This document shows, piece after piece, positions 1 to 8,212 of a DNA stretch of 10,976 bases. The position numbers and the translations under genes are program-made. This DNA is from CALBPI01 sp039700805. GTDB lineage: Bacteria > Pseudomonadota > Gammaproteobacteria > Steroidobacterales > Woeseiaceae. The stretch covers positions 1-10,976 of the forward strand of contig JBCAZE010000105.1 in assembly GCA_039700805.1 (NCBI GenBank), read 5' to 3'. Below the pieces are notes generated by a model, which did not search any database, was not told where the DNA came from, and was given only the letters and a program-made list of their open reading frames with translations. Positions within the stretch are counted from its first letter, which is position 1; every line of letters begins with the position of its first letter.

Positions 1-393
1 TGGTTTATCTGCTACTACGCCGTGTATCTCACCGATCCGATCATTCCAGGCAGAGTGCTGGAGTTCTTGGCTGGCATTCCTATCTTGATCGGCAGCACAT
101 ACGTCGCGACATTGATCACGTCGGTGCTGATCAAGCCCCTGCGCCCGCTGTTCGAAAAAGCGACGCAACAAACCGATAAACAAGTCCTCGGTCAGACAGC
201 CATCGTACGTACGTCTCGTGTCGATACTCAATTTGGAGAGGCGACGCTGGAGGATGGCGGTGCAGGATTGATCCTCAAAGTACGCGCGACGGGCGACGAC
301 ACATTCAAGCGCGGCGATCGTGTCGTGCTCATCGAGAGATTAGATGATGCGAGTACGTATCGCGTCGTCTCAGAAGAAGAATTTGTTGGGTAA
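1..393 (+). CDS. YqiJ/NfeD-like inner-membrane protein with OB-fold (DUF1449-like), 3' end only
   Basis: The frame is open from the first base and ends at TAA 391-393, so this is the last 130 residues of a gene that starts before the window. A GTG at 22 is internal and not a credible start. Visible residues 1-15 look like the end of a membrane or loop segment. Residues about 20-46 form a clear hydrophobic transmembrane helix ending in basic residues. Residues about 61-127 are beta-rich, with VLGQTAIVRTSRV, a Gly-rich turn, and KRGDRVVLIERL, typical of the soluble OB-fold of NfeD/YqiJ proteins. In the known families (E. coli YqiJ with YqiK, Bacillus YuaF with FloT) such proteins are membrane partners of flotillins and affect their assembly. 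The flotillin gene begins 42 bases downstream on the same strand, which supports the call. The N-terminal half is not visible, so the exact family is likely but not certain. Confidence 0.8.
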   Translation, partial: WFICYYAVYLTDPIIPGRVLEFLAGIPILIGSTYVATLITSVLIKPLRPLFEKATQQTDKQVLGQTAIVRTSRVDTQFGEATLEDGGAGLILKVRATGDDTFKRGDRVVLIERLDDASTYRVVSEEEFVG

Positions 394-423
394 CCCCCAA
401 CGGTATAAACCTCACAACGGAAC

Positions 424-428
424 TGGAG
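424..428 (+). promoter_or_regulatory. Ribosome binding site of the flotillin gene
   Basis: TGGAG lies 7 bases before the ATG at 436. It is a reasonable Shine-Dalgarno core and supports that start. The 42-base gap to the upstream stop shows no convincing terminator, consistent with co-transcription. Confidence 0.6.
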
Positions 429-435
429 TAATTTT

Positions 436-2247
436 ATGGCGGATCTTACGGTACTGATGCCGATTGTAGTTGGCGCAGGTGTTGTGCTGCTCATCGTGCT
501 GGGATTGGCAGCCCTTTTTAAGGCGTTCTATATCAAAGTCGAGCAGGGTACCGCCTTGATCGTCAACGATATGAGTGCACGACCCAAAGTGCATTTCACC
601 GGTGCGTTGGTCTATCCAATCATCTACAAAAAAGAGTTGATGAAAATCTCGCTGATCACGCTTGAGATTGATCGGCGCGGTAAGGACGGTTTGATCTGTG
701 CCGACAATATGCGGGCAGATATCACGGTGGCGTTTTACCTACGGGTGAATGAGACCGCCGAAGATGTGCTCAAGGTCGCCAAGTCCATTGGTGCTAGCCG
801 TGCCTCGGACAAGATTGCCGTGGATCAGCTGTTCCAAGCGAAGTTCTCAGAGGCCCTCAAAACAGTCGGTAAACAAATCGACTTTGTGAAGTTGTTTGAG
901 AACCGTCAGGAGTTTCGCGAGAAGATCATTGAAGTGATCGGCGAAGATCTCAACGGTTATGTGCTCGAGGATGTCGCCATCGACTACTTGGAGCAAACAC
1001 CGAAAGCGGCGCTGGATCCCACAAACATTCTGGATGCTGAAGGTATCAAGAAGATCACCGAACTGACGGCAGAGCAGAACATTCGCACGAACGAGTTGGA
1101 GCGCGATGAGGAGCTTGCGATCAAGCAGAAGGATGTGACGACCGTTGAGGCCATGTTGGAGCTCGAGCGACAGCAGGCGGATGCCGAAGCACGTCAGCAA
1201 CGTGAGGTCTTGTCGATTCAAGCTCGAGAAGAAGCCGAGACGCGCAAGGTGCAGGAAGAAGAGCGCCGTCGTGCCGAGCAGACGCATATCCAAGTTGTTC
1301 AGGACTTGTCTGTCCAAACTGAAAATCAAAAGCGTGAGGTCGAGGTCGCTGAGCAAAATCGTCAACGCGCCGTGGCTATTGAGGAAGAGAAAGTGGTCCG
1401 TGCGCGCGATCTTGAAGTCGTAGCACGCGAGCGAGAAGTGGCTGTGGAGCGTGTCTTGGCCGAGAAAGCGGTCGAGGTAGAGAAGAAAGAAATCGCGAAC
1501 GTCATCCGTGAACGTGTGGCGGTTGATAAGACTGTTGCTGTTGAGGAAGAGCGCATCAAAGAGGTACGTGAAGTATCGGAAGCGGATCGCTTGAAGCAGA
1601 CAGCGGTACTAGCAGCCGAGGCGACTGCGGAAGAGCAGCGAATCAAAGAAGTCGTGGCGGCGAAAGCAGAGGAAGCGGCGGCCAAGCACAAAGCCGTCGA
1701 AATCACGACATTGGCCGAGGCTCGTTTGACCGCGGCCGGCAAAGACTCGGATGCGAAGAAAGTCATGGCGGAAGGGGTCCAAGCCGAAGAGGCGGCGACG
1801 GGTCTTGCCGAGGCAGACGTCATCGCGGCGACGGGTGACGCGGAGGCGAGCGCTAAGACCAAGATTGGTATGGCCACAGCCGATGTCACCAAGGCCCAGT
1901 TCCAAGCCGAGGCGGAAGGTCTTACCGATAAGTTCGCAGCGATGGCCAATATGAGTGGTGAAACACGCGAGCACGAAGAGTTCCGCATGGCATTGGAGAC
2001 TGCCTTCAAAGAGGCGCTTGCATCGATCGATGCCGGCAAGGAAATCGCGAAGGAGAATGCCGAGATTCTATCGATCGCACTCCAGAAGGCCCATATCGAT
2101 ATTGTCGGTGGTGAGGAGCACTTCTTTGACAACTTTGCGAAGTCGCTATCGATCGGCAAAGCCGTCGATGGTCTGGCTGAGAAAAGTAGCGTGGTGCAAA
2201 CCTTGTTGGCCAAGGTCGCAAGCGATAACGCGACGAGCGCGCAATAA
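436..2247 (+). CDS. YqiK-type flotillin (SPFH/band 7 membrane scaffold protein)
   Basis: This is a 603-residue flotillin-like protein. Residues 8-28 form one N-terminal transmembrane helix. Residues about 30-200 are the SPFH/PHB (band 7) domain, including the stretch FYIKVEQGTALIV, a basic ligand-facing segment, and the late strand GYVLEDVAIDYLEQ. Residues about 210-480 are a very long Glu/Ala/Arg/Val-rich heptad region that should form a coiled coil. Residues about 500-603 are a less repetitive C-terminal segment. Family members oligomerise on the inner membrane and organise microdomains; E. coli YqiK and Bacillus FloT are the closest described models. The order NfeD-like gene, then flotillin, is classical. 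Here a giant AAA+ ATPase gene follows after 62 bases, which suggests the flotillin is a platform for it (inference). The ATG start is backed by TGGAG at 424-428 and by the position of the transmembrane helix. Large open frames on the opposite strand inside this gene are by-products of the repetitive Glu/Ala codons. Confidence 0.92.
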   Translation: MADLTVLMPIVVGAGVVLLIVLGLAALFKAFYIKVEQGTALIVNDMSARPKVHFTGALVYPIIYKKELMKISLITLEIDRRGKDGLICADNMRADITVAFYLRVNETAEDVLKVAKSIGASRASDKIAVDQLFQAKFSEALKTVGKQIDFVKLFENRQEFREKIIEVIGEDLNGYVLEDVAIDYLEQTPKAALDPTNILDAEGIKKITELTAEQNIRTNELERDEELAIKQKDVTTVEAMLELERQQADAEARQQREVLSIQAREEAETRKVQEEERRRAEQTHIQVVQDLSVQTENQKREVEVAEQNRQRAVAIEEEKVVRARDLEVVAREREVAVERVLAEKAVEVEKKEIANVIRERVAVDKTVAVEEERIKEVREVSEADRLKQTAVLAAEATAEEQRIKEVVAAKAEEAAAKHKAVEITTLAEARLTAAGKDSDAKKVMAEGVQAEEAATGLAEADVIAATGDAEASAKTKIGMATADVTKAQFQAEAEGLTDKFAAMANMSGETREHEEFRMALETAFKEALASIDAGKEIAKENAEILSIALQKAHIDIVGGEEHFFDNFAKSLSIGKAVDGLAEKSSVVQTLLAKVASDNATSAQ

Positions 2248-2256
2248 CACCTGGGT

Positions 2257-2283
2257 ACGCAGCGGCGAAGGGCGCCGCTGCGT
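2257..2283 (+). other. Intercistronic 11-bp stem-loop between flotillin and ATPase genes
   Basis: The arms ACGCAGCGGCG (2257-2267) and CGCCGCTGCGT (2273-2283) pair perfectly, leaving a 5-base loop AAGGG. The structure is GC-rich and lies 10 bases after the flotillin stop. No run of T follows; the next bases are CATCTGATCAAC, so it does not look like an intrinsic terminator. It ends 11 bases before the CAGGAG of the ATPase gene. It could protect the 3' end of a processed upstream mRNA or lower the output of the very large ATPase relative to the flotillin. Both roles are inference. Confidence 0.75.
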
Positions 2284-2294
2284 CATCTGATCAA

Positions 2295-2300
2295 CAGGAG
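2295..2300 (+). promoter_or_regulatory. Ribosome binding site that fixes the GTG start of the ATPase
   Basis: CAGGAG ends 9 bases before GTG at 2310. There is no ATG at a suitable distance; the first in-frame ATG is about 54 codons further on. This site therefore supports the GTG start. Confidence 0.65.
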
Positions 2301-2309
2301 TGATACTGG

Positions 2310-5300
2310 GTGGAAGAAACCGATCAAAAAACGGATAGCGTTGATAACGCCGTCGCCGCGGGCGGTGCCTATCAAGTCATACAAGATCGTTTACAGCAGC
2401 AAGGCGAACGGCTGGTAGGGCTGGCCCAGCAGCTAAACACGCAGCGGGCGGATGAGTTTGGTGCAACGGATATGCACATCGCGGCGCGTACCCGCGTCCG
2501 CACTGAGAACAACTGCGTTGGTCGCGACATTGTTCAGGTCGGTAACTTGCTCGTGTTCGGCTATAACGTGTTCATTGGGCTCAAGAATACGACGCAAGTT
2601 GCTGATGTGTTCGAAGTGTATGAATTCAGCCGTGACGGAGATGCCTACGCACTTAAGCCACAAGCGCTAGAGACGTCCTTTCTGAGTGACAAACGATTTC
2701 GTGCCGATTTCGACGAGCTGTATCGCTATTACAAGGACACGCGGCTTCTTCAGTTAGTCCATCGCGACGGCAAGCTGTTGGCGAGCTTCCAGATCGGTGA
2801 GCGTTTGGAAGACATTCGTGTGTTTCGCTGGAGCGTCGCCGCTGACGGCCAGACCCTGACCTATATCGACAATCGGGGTGAGCGGGATATCGAACTCCCG
2901 AACCCTTATGACTTTGAATGGACAGAGACGACACGTGATGACATCACGCACGGACGCTCGCCGCATATCAATGTCCTGGACACTGTCTTCGTCGAGATCG
3001 CCGATGGGTATTTGACGATCAAGCTTGAAAACAACACCGAGCGTGGCGCTGCAGCCGCGACCGAACCGGTTGAGGAATCCAATCAATCACTCGACGATTG
3101 TGCCGTCAGCTTCGCTGAAGTCGGCAACCTTGTGTTGCTCAGTGTCCTGCCTTACAAAGAGCCGAAGACCCGCTATTTCGTTTACAACAGTTTTACCAAG
3201 ACAGTGACGCGTATCGATGCCATCGGCGAGTCCTGCGTTCAGCTTCCCGAGGACCACGGCATCATCTTCCCGGGCGGCTACTACCTGTCCACCGGCAAAT
3301 CACGCTCGTTCTCGGAGCAGAACACCGAAGGTCTGCGGTTCAAGCGAAAAATCCGCTCACCGAATGGCGAAGACGTGCTGTATGTCTTCTATGAGCCGAG
3401 CGAAGGTGTTGTTGCCCTGTTGTCCTACAATCTGATTTCCAAGGCGCTACAAAATCCGATCGTCGGACACGGATATGCACTGGCACAGGACGGCTCGATC
3501 ATTGTCTTTAACGCCGATCATGAGGCAACTCGTATTCACCCCATGCAGATTTGGGTGACGCCCTACGTCTCTGAGGAATTCGCCAGTCGGCAACCCATTG
3601 GCGAGTCGTATCTTGCGAAGATCGGCAATGCCGAGCTCGTGCGTGGTGTTTCGGACATCTACAGCATTACCAACCTCATTAAAGACTCCGCCGCGAGCCT
3701 TGCGCATTACGAAGCGCTGCGCGCGGCAGCGAGTCAACTGTTCGATAGTCACTATTGGGTCGACGATGACGAGGCCTTGGGTATAGGCACGACGGTTCGC
3801 GAGATCACAGAGACCGTTGAACTGGTTATCGATGAATTCGAAAAAGTTGAAGCCATTCGTCGCCAGTCGACCGAAGCACTGCAAGACGCTGAAGAGACTC
3901 AACAGACGATCCTCAACGAGCTGCAACCCGACACATGGCGGTCCATCGAGGCTTTCATCAACGCGCTAGATGCCATGCGAAAACATCGCGGTCATCTTCA
4001 GACGATCCGCGAGCTACGTTATATCGATGTCGATCGGATTGACGCGCTAGATGAAGTGCTTATCGAGCAGGGTGACGCGCTGTCGGCTAAAGCGGCCACC
4101 TTTCTCACCGGTGAAGCGGCCTTGCAGCCGTATCGTGATCGATTGGATACCGTGTCATCGGCACTCGCCGATGCCAAGACAGTTGCAATGCTGAAGCCAT
4201 TACTCGAGGAGCTTGATGCGGTTGCAACGAGTCTCGATCTGTTGTCCGAAATGGCAGCAGGCTTAAAAGTCGATGATGCCAGCGTTCAAACGGAAATCGT
4301 CGAATCCATCTCCACCGTCTACAGCGGCTTGAACCAAACACGGGCGCGTGCACGCCAGGCAAGGGACGGCCTCGGGCAGGCGGAGCACACGGCGCAGTTC
4401 AATTCTCAATTCAGGCTATTTGGGCAGACGGTTGTCAATGCGCTCGATCTCGCGACGACACCCGAAAAATGTGAAGACCAACTCACACGACTGCTTGTTC
4501 AGCTGGAGGAATTCGAAAGCCAGTTTAGTCAGTCAGAGACGTTTCTCGCTGAGATCATGCAAAAGCGCGAGGAAGTCTATGAGAGCTTTGAGGCGCGTAA
4601 GCAGGACCTGATTGATCAGCGTCAGGCGCGTGCACAGACGATTGCAGATGCACTAGATCGGATGTTGCAAAATGTTGACCGCAGAACCAAGCGGTTCGAT
4701 ACCCAAGACGCGCTCAATACCTACCTCGCTTCAGATTCCCTGGTCCTGAAGATTCGCGACATGATCACCGATCTTCGCGCATTGGATAGCGCGGTGAAGG
4801 CGGATGATGCTGAAGCGCGACTGAACATGCTTAAAGACCAGGCGATACGTTCGCTCCGGGACCGCTCTGATTTGTATCACGATGGTGGCAATACAATCCA
4901 ACTTGGACCGCGCCACCGGTTCTCTGTGAGTCGTGAGGAATTGAATCTGACGATCATTCCACGCGATGGTGACCTTTGTTTGCATCTCATCGGCACGCAG
5001 TACTTCGAACAGATTCACGATGAGGCTCTCGATCGGTTGCGCGACTATTGGACCGTGCGTAATGAAGCGGAGACCGAGACGATCTATCGCGCGGAGTACC
5101 TGGCGTACAGGATCATCGAAGCGGCCGAAAAAGGCGATGCGCTTGATTGGTCAACATTGTCGCGGGCAAACGGCACCGAGAAGCTGAATGAGATCGTTCA
5201 GTCATACGCCGCAGGCCGCTATCGCGATGATTATCAGAAGGGTGTGCACGATGTTGACGCTGCGCGAATCTTGGGCGTTGTCGTTGACATGCTCGATAAG

Positions 5301-7532
5301 AGTGATGTGTTGCGCTACTCCCCGACGACACGGGCGTACGCGCAGTTGTTCTGGGCGAGCTACAGCGAAAACCCCGCAAGTCAACGACGTATCGAAGAGT
5401 CGCAAGCGGCGCAGGCGATGTCTGAACACTTCGGTGATACCGAAGCGATGGCGCTCGTTACGGCACGTTTGCAGGAGTCGGTCGCGACTTTTTTTGGTGA
5501 TCAAGTCTCGGAAGTTGATGAGCTTATGCGGCAGCGTGTCTCCCGTTATCTCGCTGCAGAGCTTGCCAGGGAGAAGCTGCAATTCGTGTCATCTGCACCG
5601 TCGAAGGCGTTAATGCGTGCGTTTAAGGCGAGCATAAAAGGTGAGTTGCAACGCCAGTTTGATAGTGCGCTCTCTGCACTGGAAGGCGATGTCATCGCCC
5701 AGTTTTCGTTGGCGAAAACCTGGTTGCATGCGTTGTTGAAATCTCAGGACGACAGTGAGCACCAAGACTATGTCAGTGAAGTCGCCGCCGAGCTTGTCAC
5801 GTCAAAACGGCTGGCGCGGCGCAGTCTCAAAGCGGCTGCGAATCAAAGCATCGAAGGGTTGTTCGGAGAGCATCCGCGAATCGACGGCGGCCAGCTAACG
5901 GTCCAGTTGGATGAGTTTCTGGAGCGATTGGGGCATCACACGGGCGTGTTTGTGCCCGAGTATCGCGAGTACCTCACGCGCCGGCAGGAGATTCTTGATG
6001 CCACGCGCGAGGAGATGCGTCTTGATGAGTTCAAGCCTCGGCCGCTCAGCTCATTCGTCCGAAATAAGTTGATCAACGACGCTTATCTGCCGTTGATAGG
6101 GGACAACCTCGCAAAACAGATTGGTACAGCAGGCGAGAGTAAACGATCCGATTTGAGTGGACTGCTCATGATGATCTCACCGCCTGGCTACGGTAAGACG
6201 ACATTGATGGAGTATGTCGCCGCCCGTTTAGGGCTGACATTCGTCAAAGTCAACGGCCCCGCGCTGGGTCATGAGGTGGATTCACTCGATCCGGAGACCG
6301 CCCCCGATTCGGCAGCGCGTAGCGAGCTTACGAAACTCAATCTCGCATTTGAGATGGGTGACAACGTCATGCTCTACATCGACGATATTCAGCATACCAA
6401 TCCGGCATTCCTGCAGAAGTTCATTCCGCTGTGTGATTCAACACGCCGTGTCGAGGGTGTTTGGCGTGGCAAGACACGCACCTACGATATGCGCGGGCGA
6501 AAATTTTGCGTCGTGATGGCAGGTAATCCCTACACCGAGTCGGGTGAGGTATTCCAGGTGCCAGACATGCTGGCTAACCGAGCCGATATTTATAACTTAG
6601 GTGATGTTCTGAGTGGCAAGCAGGCTCAATTTGAGTTGAGCTACATCGAGAATTCACTGACCTCGAATCCGGTGCTCGCGCCGCTGGCGACACGAGATAC
6701 GGCAGACGTCTATCGATTTGTCGATATGGCGAAGGGACGCGAAGTCTCAACGAGTGAATTCAGTCATAGCTACAGCGCCGCGGAAGTGAATGAGATCACG
6801 AAGACGCTGGAGCGCTTGTTTGATATTCAAGCGGTCATCTTGTCGGTCAATCAACAGTACATAGAGTCAGCTGCGCAGGACGATCGGTATCGCGTCGAGC
6901 CGAAGTTCTTACTGCAGGGTAGTTATCGCAATATGAACAAACTGGCTGAGAAAGTCTCGGCTATCATGAACAATGATGAGCTCGATGCGCTGATCGACGA
7001 CCACTACCGTGGTGAGGCGCAATTGCTGACGCAGGGTACGGAGGCGAACTTGCTGAAGCTCGGCGAGTTGCGCGACACGTTGGATGACGTGCAAACCAAA
7101 CGCTGGGCGGAGATCAAGAAGGACTATGTGCGTAACCGCAAGATGGGCGGCGACGAACAAGATGTTGGCAACCGCATCACCGCGCAGCTTGCAGACTTGG
7201 TTGAGCATGTGGGGAGCCTTGGCGAGACGCTTCAGCCGAACGGCGTGCTCAGTGCGATGCAAGAACATCAAGCAGTATCGTCGAGGACACTGCAGGAGGC
7301 GCTTACAGCGCTTCAGCAATCCGCTGAGAATCGTGAGACCGTTGTCAACGTGACAACGACACCGTCCCCTGAGTTCGGGCAGATTCTATCGGCGTTGAAC
7401 AACACCATCGAAAACACGTTATTCCCGTTGGTGCGCAGCATGGACAAGCGTATCGCTCAGGACCTCGAGGCGCACGACAAGCTGAACAGCCTTTCGGCAC
7501 AAGTTGAGCGGCTGCGCGAACAGCTAGATTAA
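2310..7532 (+). CDS. Giant AAA+ ATPase, DUF3686 family ('DNA repair ATPase')
   Basis: This 1740-residue protein matches what I know of the DUF3686 ATPase family. Residues about 50-460 are mainly beta and may form a propeller-like module (VGRDIVQVGNLLVFGYNVF; HPMQIWVTPY). Residues about 470-850 are long charged helices with coiled-coil stretches. A short conserved-looking beta segment, about 858-904, contains RHRFSVSREELNLTIIPRDG. Residues about 905-1240 are helical. The AAA+ domain spans about 1245-1480. Its Walker A is SPPGYGKTT with Lys1296, and its Walker B is VMLYIDDIQ with Asp1358-Asp1359. The sensor 1 Asn1406 lies in MAGNPYTESG, and Arg1424 in MLANRADIYNLGD is a possible arginine finger. 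The C-terminal 250 residues are helical with a terminal heptad tail. No transmembrane segment or signal peptide is visible, so it should be cytoplasmic. The 'DNA repair' label rests on family naming; I see no nuclease, helicase or DNA-binding motif. Its place after an NfeD-like protein and a flotillin suggests work at the membrane (inference). It starts with GTG, supported by CAGGAG at 2295-2300. Confidence 0.88.
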   Translation: MEETDQKTDSVDNAVAAGGAYQVIQDRLQQQGERLVGLAQQLNTQRADEFGATDMHIAARTRVRTENNCVGRDIVQVGNLLVFGYNVFIGLKNTTQVADVFEVYEFSRDGDAYALKPQALETSFLSDKRFRADFDELYRYYKDTRLLQLVHRDGKLLASFQIGERLEDIRVFRWSVAADGQTLTYIDNRGERDIELPNPYDFEWTETTRDDITHGRSPHINVLDTVFVEIADGYLTIKLENNTERGAAAATEPVEESNQSLDDCAVSFAEVGNLVLLSVLPYKEPKTRYFVYNSFTKTVTRIDAIGESCVQLPEDHGIIFPGGYYLSTGKSRSFSEQNTEGLRFKRKIRSPNGEDVLYVFYEPSEGVVALLSYNLISKALQNPIVGHGYALAQDGSIIVFNADHEATRIHPMQIWVTPYVSEEFASRQPIGESYLAKIGNAELVRGVSDIYSITNLIKDSAASLAHYEALRAAASQLFDSHYWVDDDEALGIGTTVREITETVELVIDEFEKVEAIRRQSTEALQDAEETQQTILNELQPDTWRSIEAFINALDAMRKHRGHLQTIRELRYIDVDRIDALDEVLIEQGDALSAKAATFLTGEAALQPYRDRLDTVSSALADAKTVAMLKPLLEELDAVATSLDLLSEMAAGLKVDDASVQTEIVESISTVYSGLNQTRARARQARDGLGQAEHTAQFNSQFRLFGQTVVNALDLATTPEKCEDQLTRLLVQLEEFESQFSQSETFLAEIMQKREEVYESFEARKQDLIDQRQARAQTIADALDRMLQNVDRRTKRFDTQDALNTYLASDSLVLKIRDMITDLRALDSAVKADDAEARLNMLKDQAIRSLRDRSDLYHDGGNTIQLGPRHRFSVSREELNLTIIPRDGDLCLHLIGTQYFEQIHDEALDRLRDYWTVRNEAETETIYRAEYLAYRIIEAAEKGDALDWSTLSRANGTEKLNEIVQSYAAGRYRDDYQKGVHDVDAARILGVVVDMLDKSDVLRYSPTTRAYAQLFWASYSENPASQRRIEESQAAQAMSEHFGDTEAMALVTARLQESVATFFGDQVSEVDELMRQRVSRYLAAELAREKLQFVSSAPSKALMRAFKASIKGELQRQFDSALSALEGDVIAQFSLAKTWLHALLKSQDDSEHQDYVSEVAAELVTSKRLARRSLKAAANQSIEGLFGEHPRIDGGQLTVQLDEFLERLGHHTGVFVPEYREYLTRRQEILDATREEMRLDEFKPRPLSSFVRNKLINDAYLPLIGDNLAKQIGTAGESKRSDLSGLLMMISPPGYGKTTLMEYVAARLGLTFVKVNGPALGHEVDSLDPETAPDSAARSELTKLNLAFEMGDNVMLYIDDIQHTNPAFLQKFIPLCDSTRRVEGVWRGKTRTYDMRGRKFCVVMAGNPYTESGEVFQVPDMLANRADIYNLGDVLSGKQAQFELSYIENSLTSNPVLAPLATRDTADVYRFVDMAKGREVSTSEFSHSYSAAEVNEITKTLERLFDIQAVILSVNQQYIESAAQDDRYRVEPKFLLQGSYRNMNKLAEKVSAIMNNDELDALIDDHYRGEAQLLTQGTEANLLKLGELRDTLDDVQTKRWAEIKKDYVRNRKMGGDEQDVGNRITAQLADLVEHVGSLGETLQPNGVLSAMQEHQAVSSRTLQEALTALQQSAENRETVVNVTTTPSPEFGQILSALNNTIENTLFPLVRSMDKRIAQDLEAHDKLNSLSAQVERLREQLD

Positions 7533-7565
7533 AGGTCGAAGCTGCGCGAAGAGGCGCTCCGAGCG

Positions 7566-8207
7566 TTAGCTGTTCAGCAAGGACTGAATATAGTCGGTCA
7601 CGTCACCGGGTGCTGCGTTGGCGGAAAACAGCGTCGCGAATTGTTCGCCCGCGATGGCGGCTTTTAACAAGTCTTGATCGATAGCCTTCAGCGTACTCAA
7701 CATGTCTTTGTTAGCGGCGGCCTTCACATCGCTAAAGATGCTGCGGTTCTTGGCCATGATGGCCGCGCGCTCTTTCGGATAGCCGATACCACGCTCGTGT
7801 TCGAAGAGTTTGCGATAGCAATCTTCGAGGTTCAGTTCTGCCGCCCAGCCGAATCCTTTCGCGTATGGCATAGAGATCGTGTTGCCATCGTTAATCTGGC
7901 CGAACAAAAAAGCATCGGTCGGGTCGATGACGAGGCCGCAAACCACACCGGGCATCGCGTTGCACGCCAGCATCGACCCCATACCAGTGCCACAACCCGT
8001 GACCACGAAGTCCGCAGCCTTCGTGTTGATCAAAATGCCAGCGAGGATGCCGTTCATCACATAGGTAAGGCTCGCAGCATCGTCTGCGCTGTACATGCCG
8101 TAGTGATGTACATCGTGTCCGAGCGGTTCCGCGACGTTCTTGAGGGCCGTGTGGACGATGTCACTCTTCGCCGCCTGACTATTCTCGATGATCAACGCAA
8201 TTTTCAT
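7566..8207 (-). CDS. RpiB/LacA/LacB-family sugar-phosphate isomerase, divergent subtype
   Basis: I chose the ATG at 8207, giving 213 residues, because AGGAG at 8217-8213 sits 5 bases before it. The GTG two codons upstream overlaps that Shine-Dalgarno and is unlikely to be used. The RpiB fold is shown by the loop VVTGCGTGMGSMLACN (Cys72, Thr74) and the following GVVCGLVIDPTDAFLFGQINDGN. Classical ribose-5-phosphate isomerase B has about 150 residues, an early Asp-His pair, and a His before Asn-Asp. Here the early pair is Glu8-Asn9 (IENSQAAK), the later His is Ile105 (QINDGN), and about 60 C-terminal residues are added. From memory, a roughly 213-residue RpiB-like subfamily with these traits occurs in other proteobacteria, sometimes near uronate or pectin catabolism genes. 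It is therefore probably an aldose/ketose phosphate isomerase of unknown substrate rather than RpiB itself. It converges on the ATPase gene with a 33-base gap. No sugar transporter or kinase is visible nearby. Confidence 0.85.
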   Translation of the reverse strand: MKIALIIENSQAAKSDIVHTALKNVAEPLGHDVHHYGMYSADDAASLTYVMNGILAGILINTKAADFVVTGCGTGMGSMLACNAMPGVVCGLVIDPTDAFLFGQINDGNTISMPYAKGFGWAAELNLEDCYRKLFEHERGIGYPKERAAIMAKNRSIFSDVKAAANKDMLSTLKAIDQDLLKAAIAGEQFATLFSANAAPGDVTDYIQSLLNS

Positions 8208-8212
8208 GGCCA

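Noticed and set aside
847..1365. A 172-residue minus-strand open frame in the flotillin gene
   Set aside because: Leu-rich reverse reading of the coiled-coil and SPFH codons; the plus-strand gene explains the region fully.
1362..2213. A 283-residue open frame on the minus strand inside the flotillin gene
   Set aside because: It is the reverse reading of a Glu/Ala-rich coiled coil; the product is low-complexity Ser/Ala/Thr/Arg sequence with no family resemblance.
7511..7550. Direct repeat GCTGCGCGAA at 7511-7520 and 7541-7550 at the end of the ATPase gene
   Set aside because: Only 10 bases with no flanking similarity; plausible by chance in GC-rich coding sequence.
7555..7565. Palindrome CGCTC-C-GAGCG in the convergent gap, as a possible terminator
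   Set aside because: A one-base centre cannot form a full hairpin, and no T-run follows on either strand.
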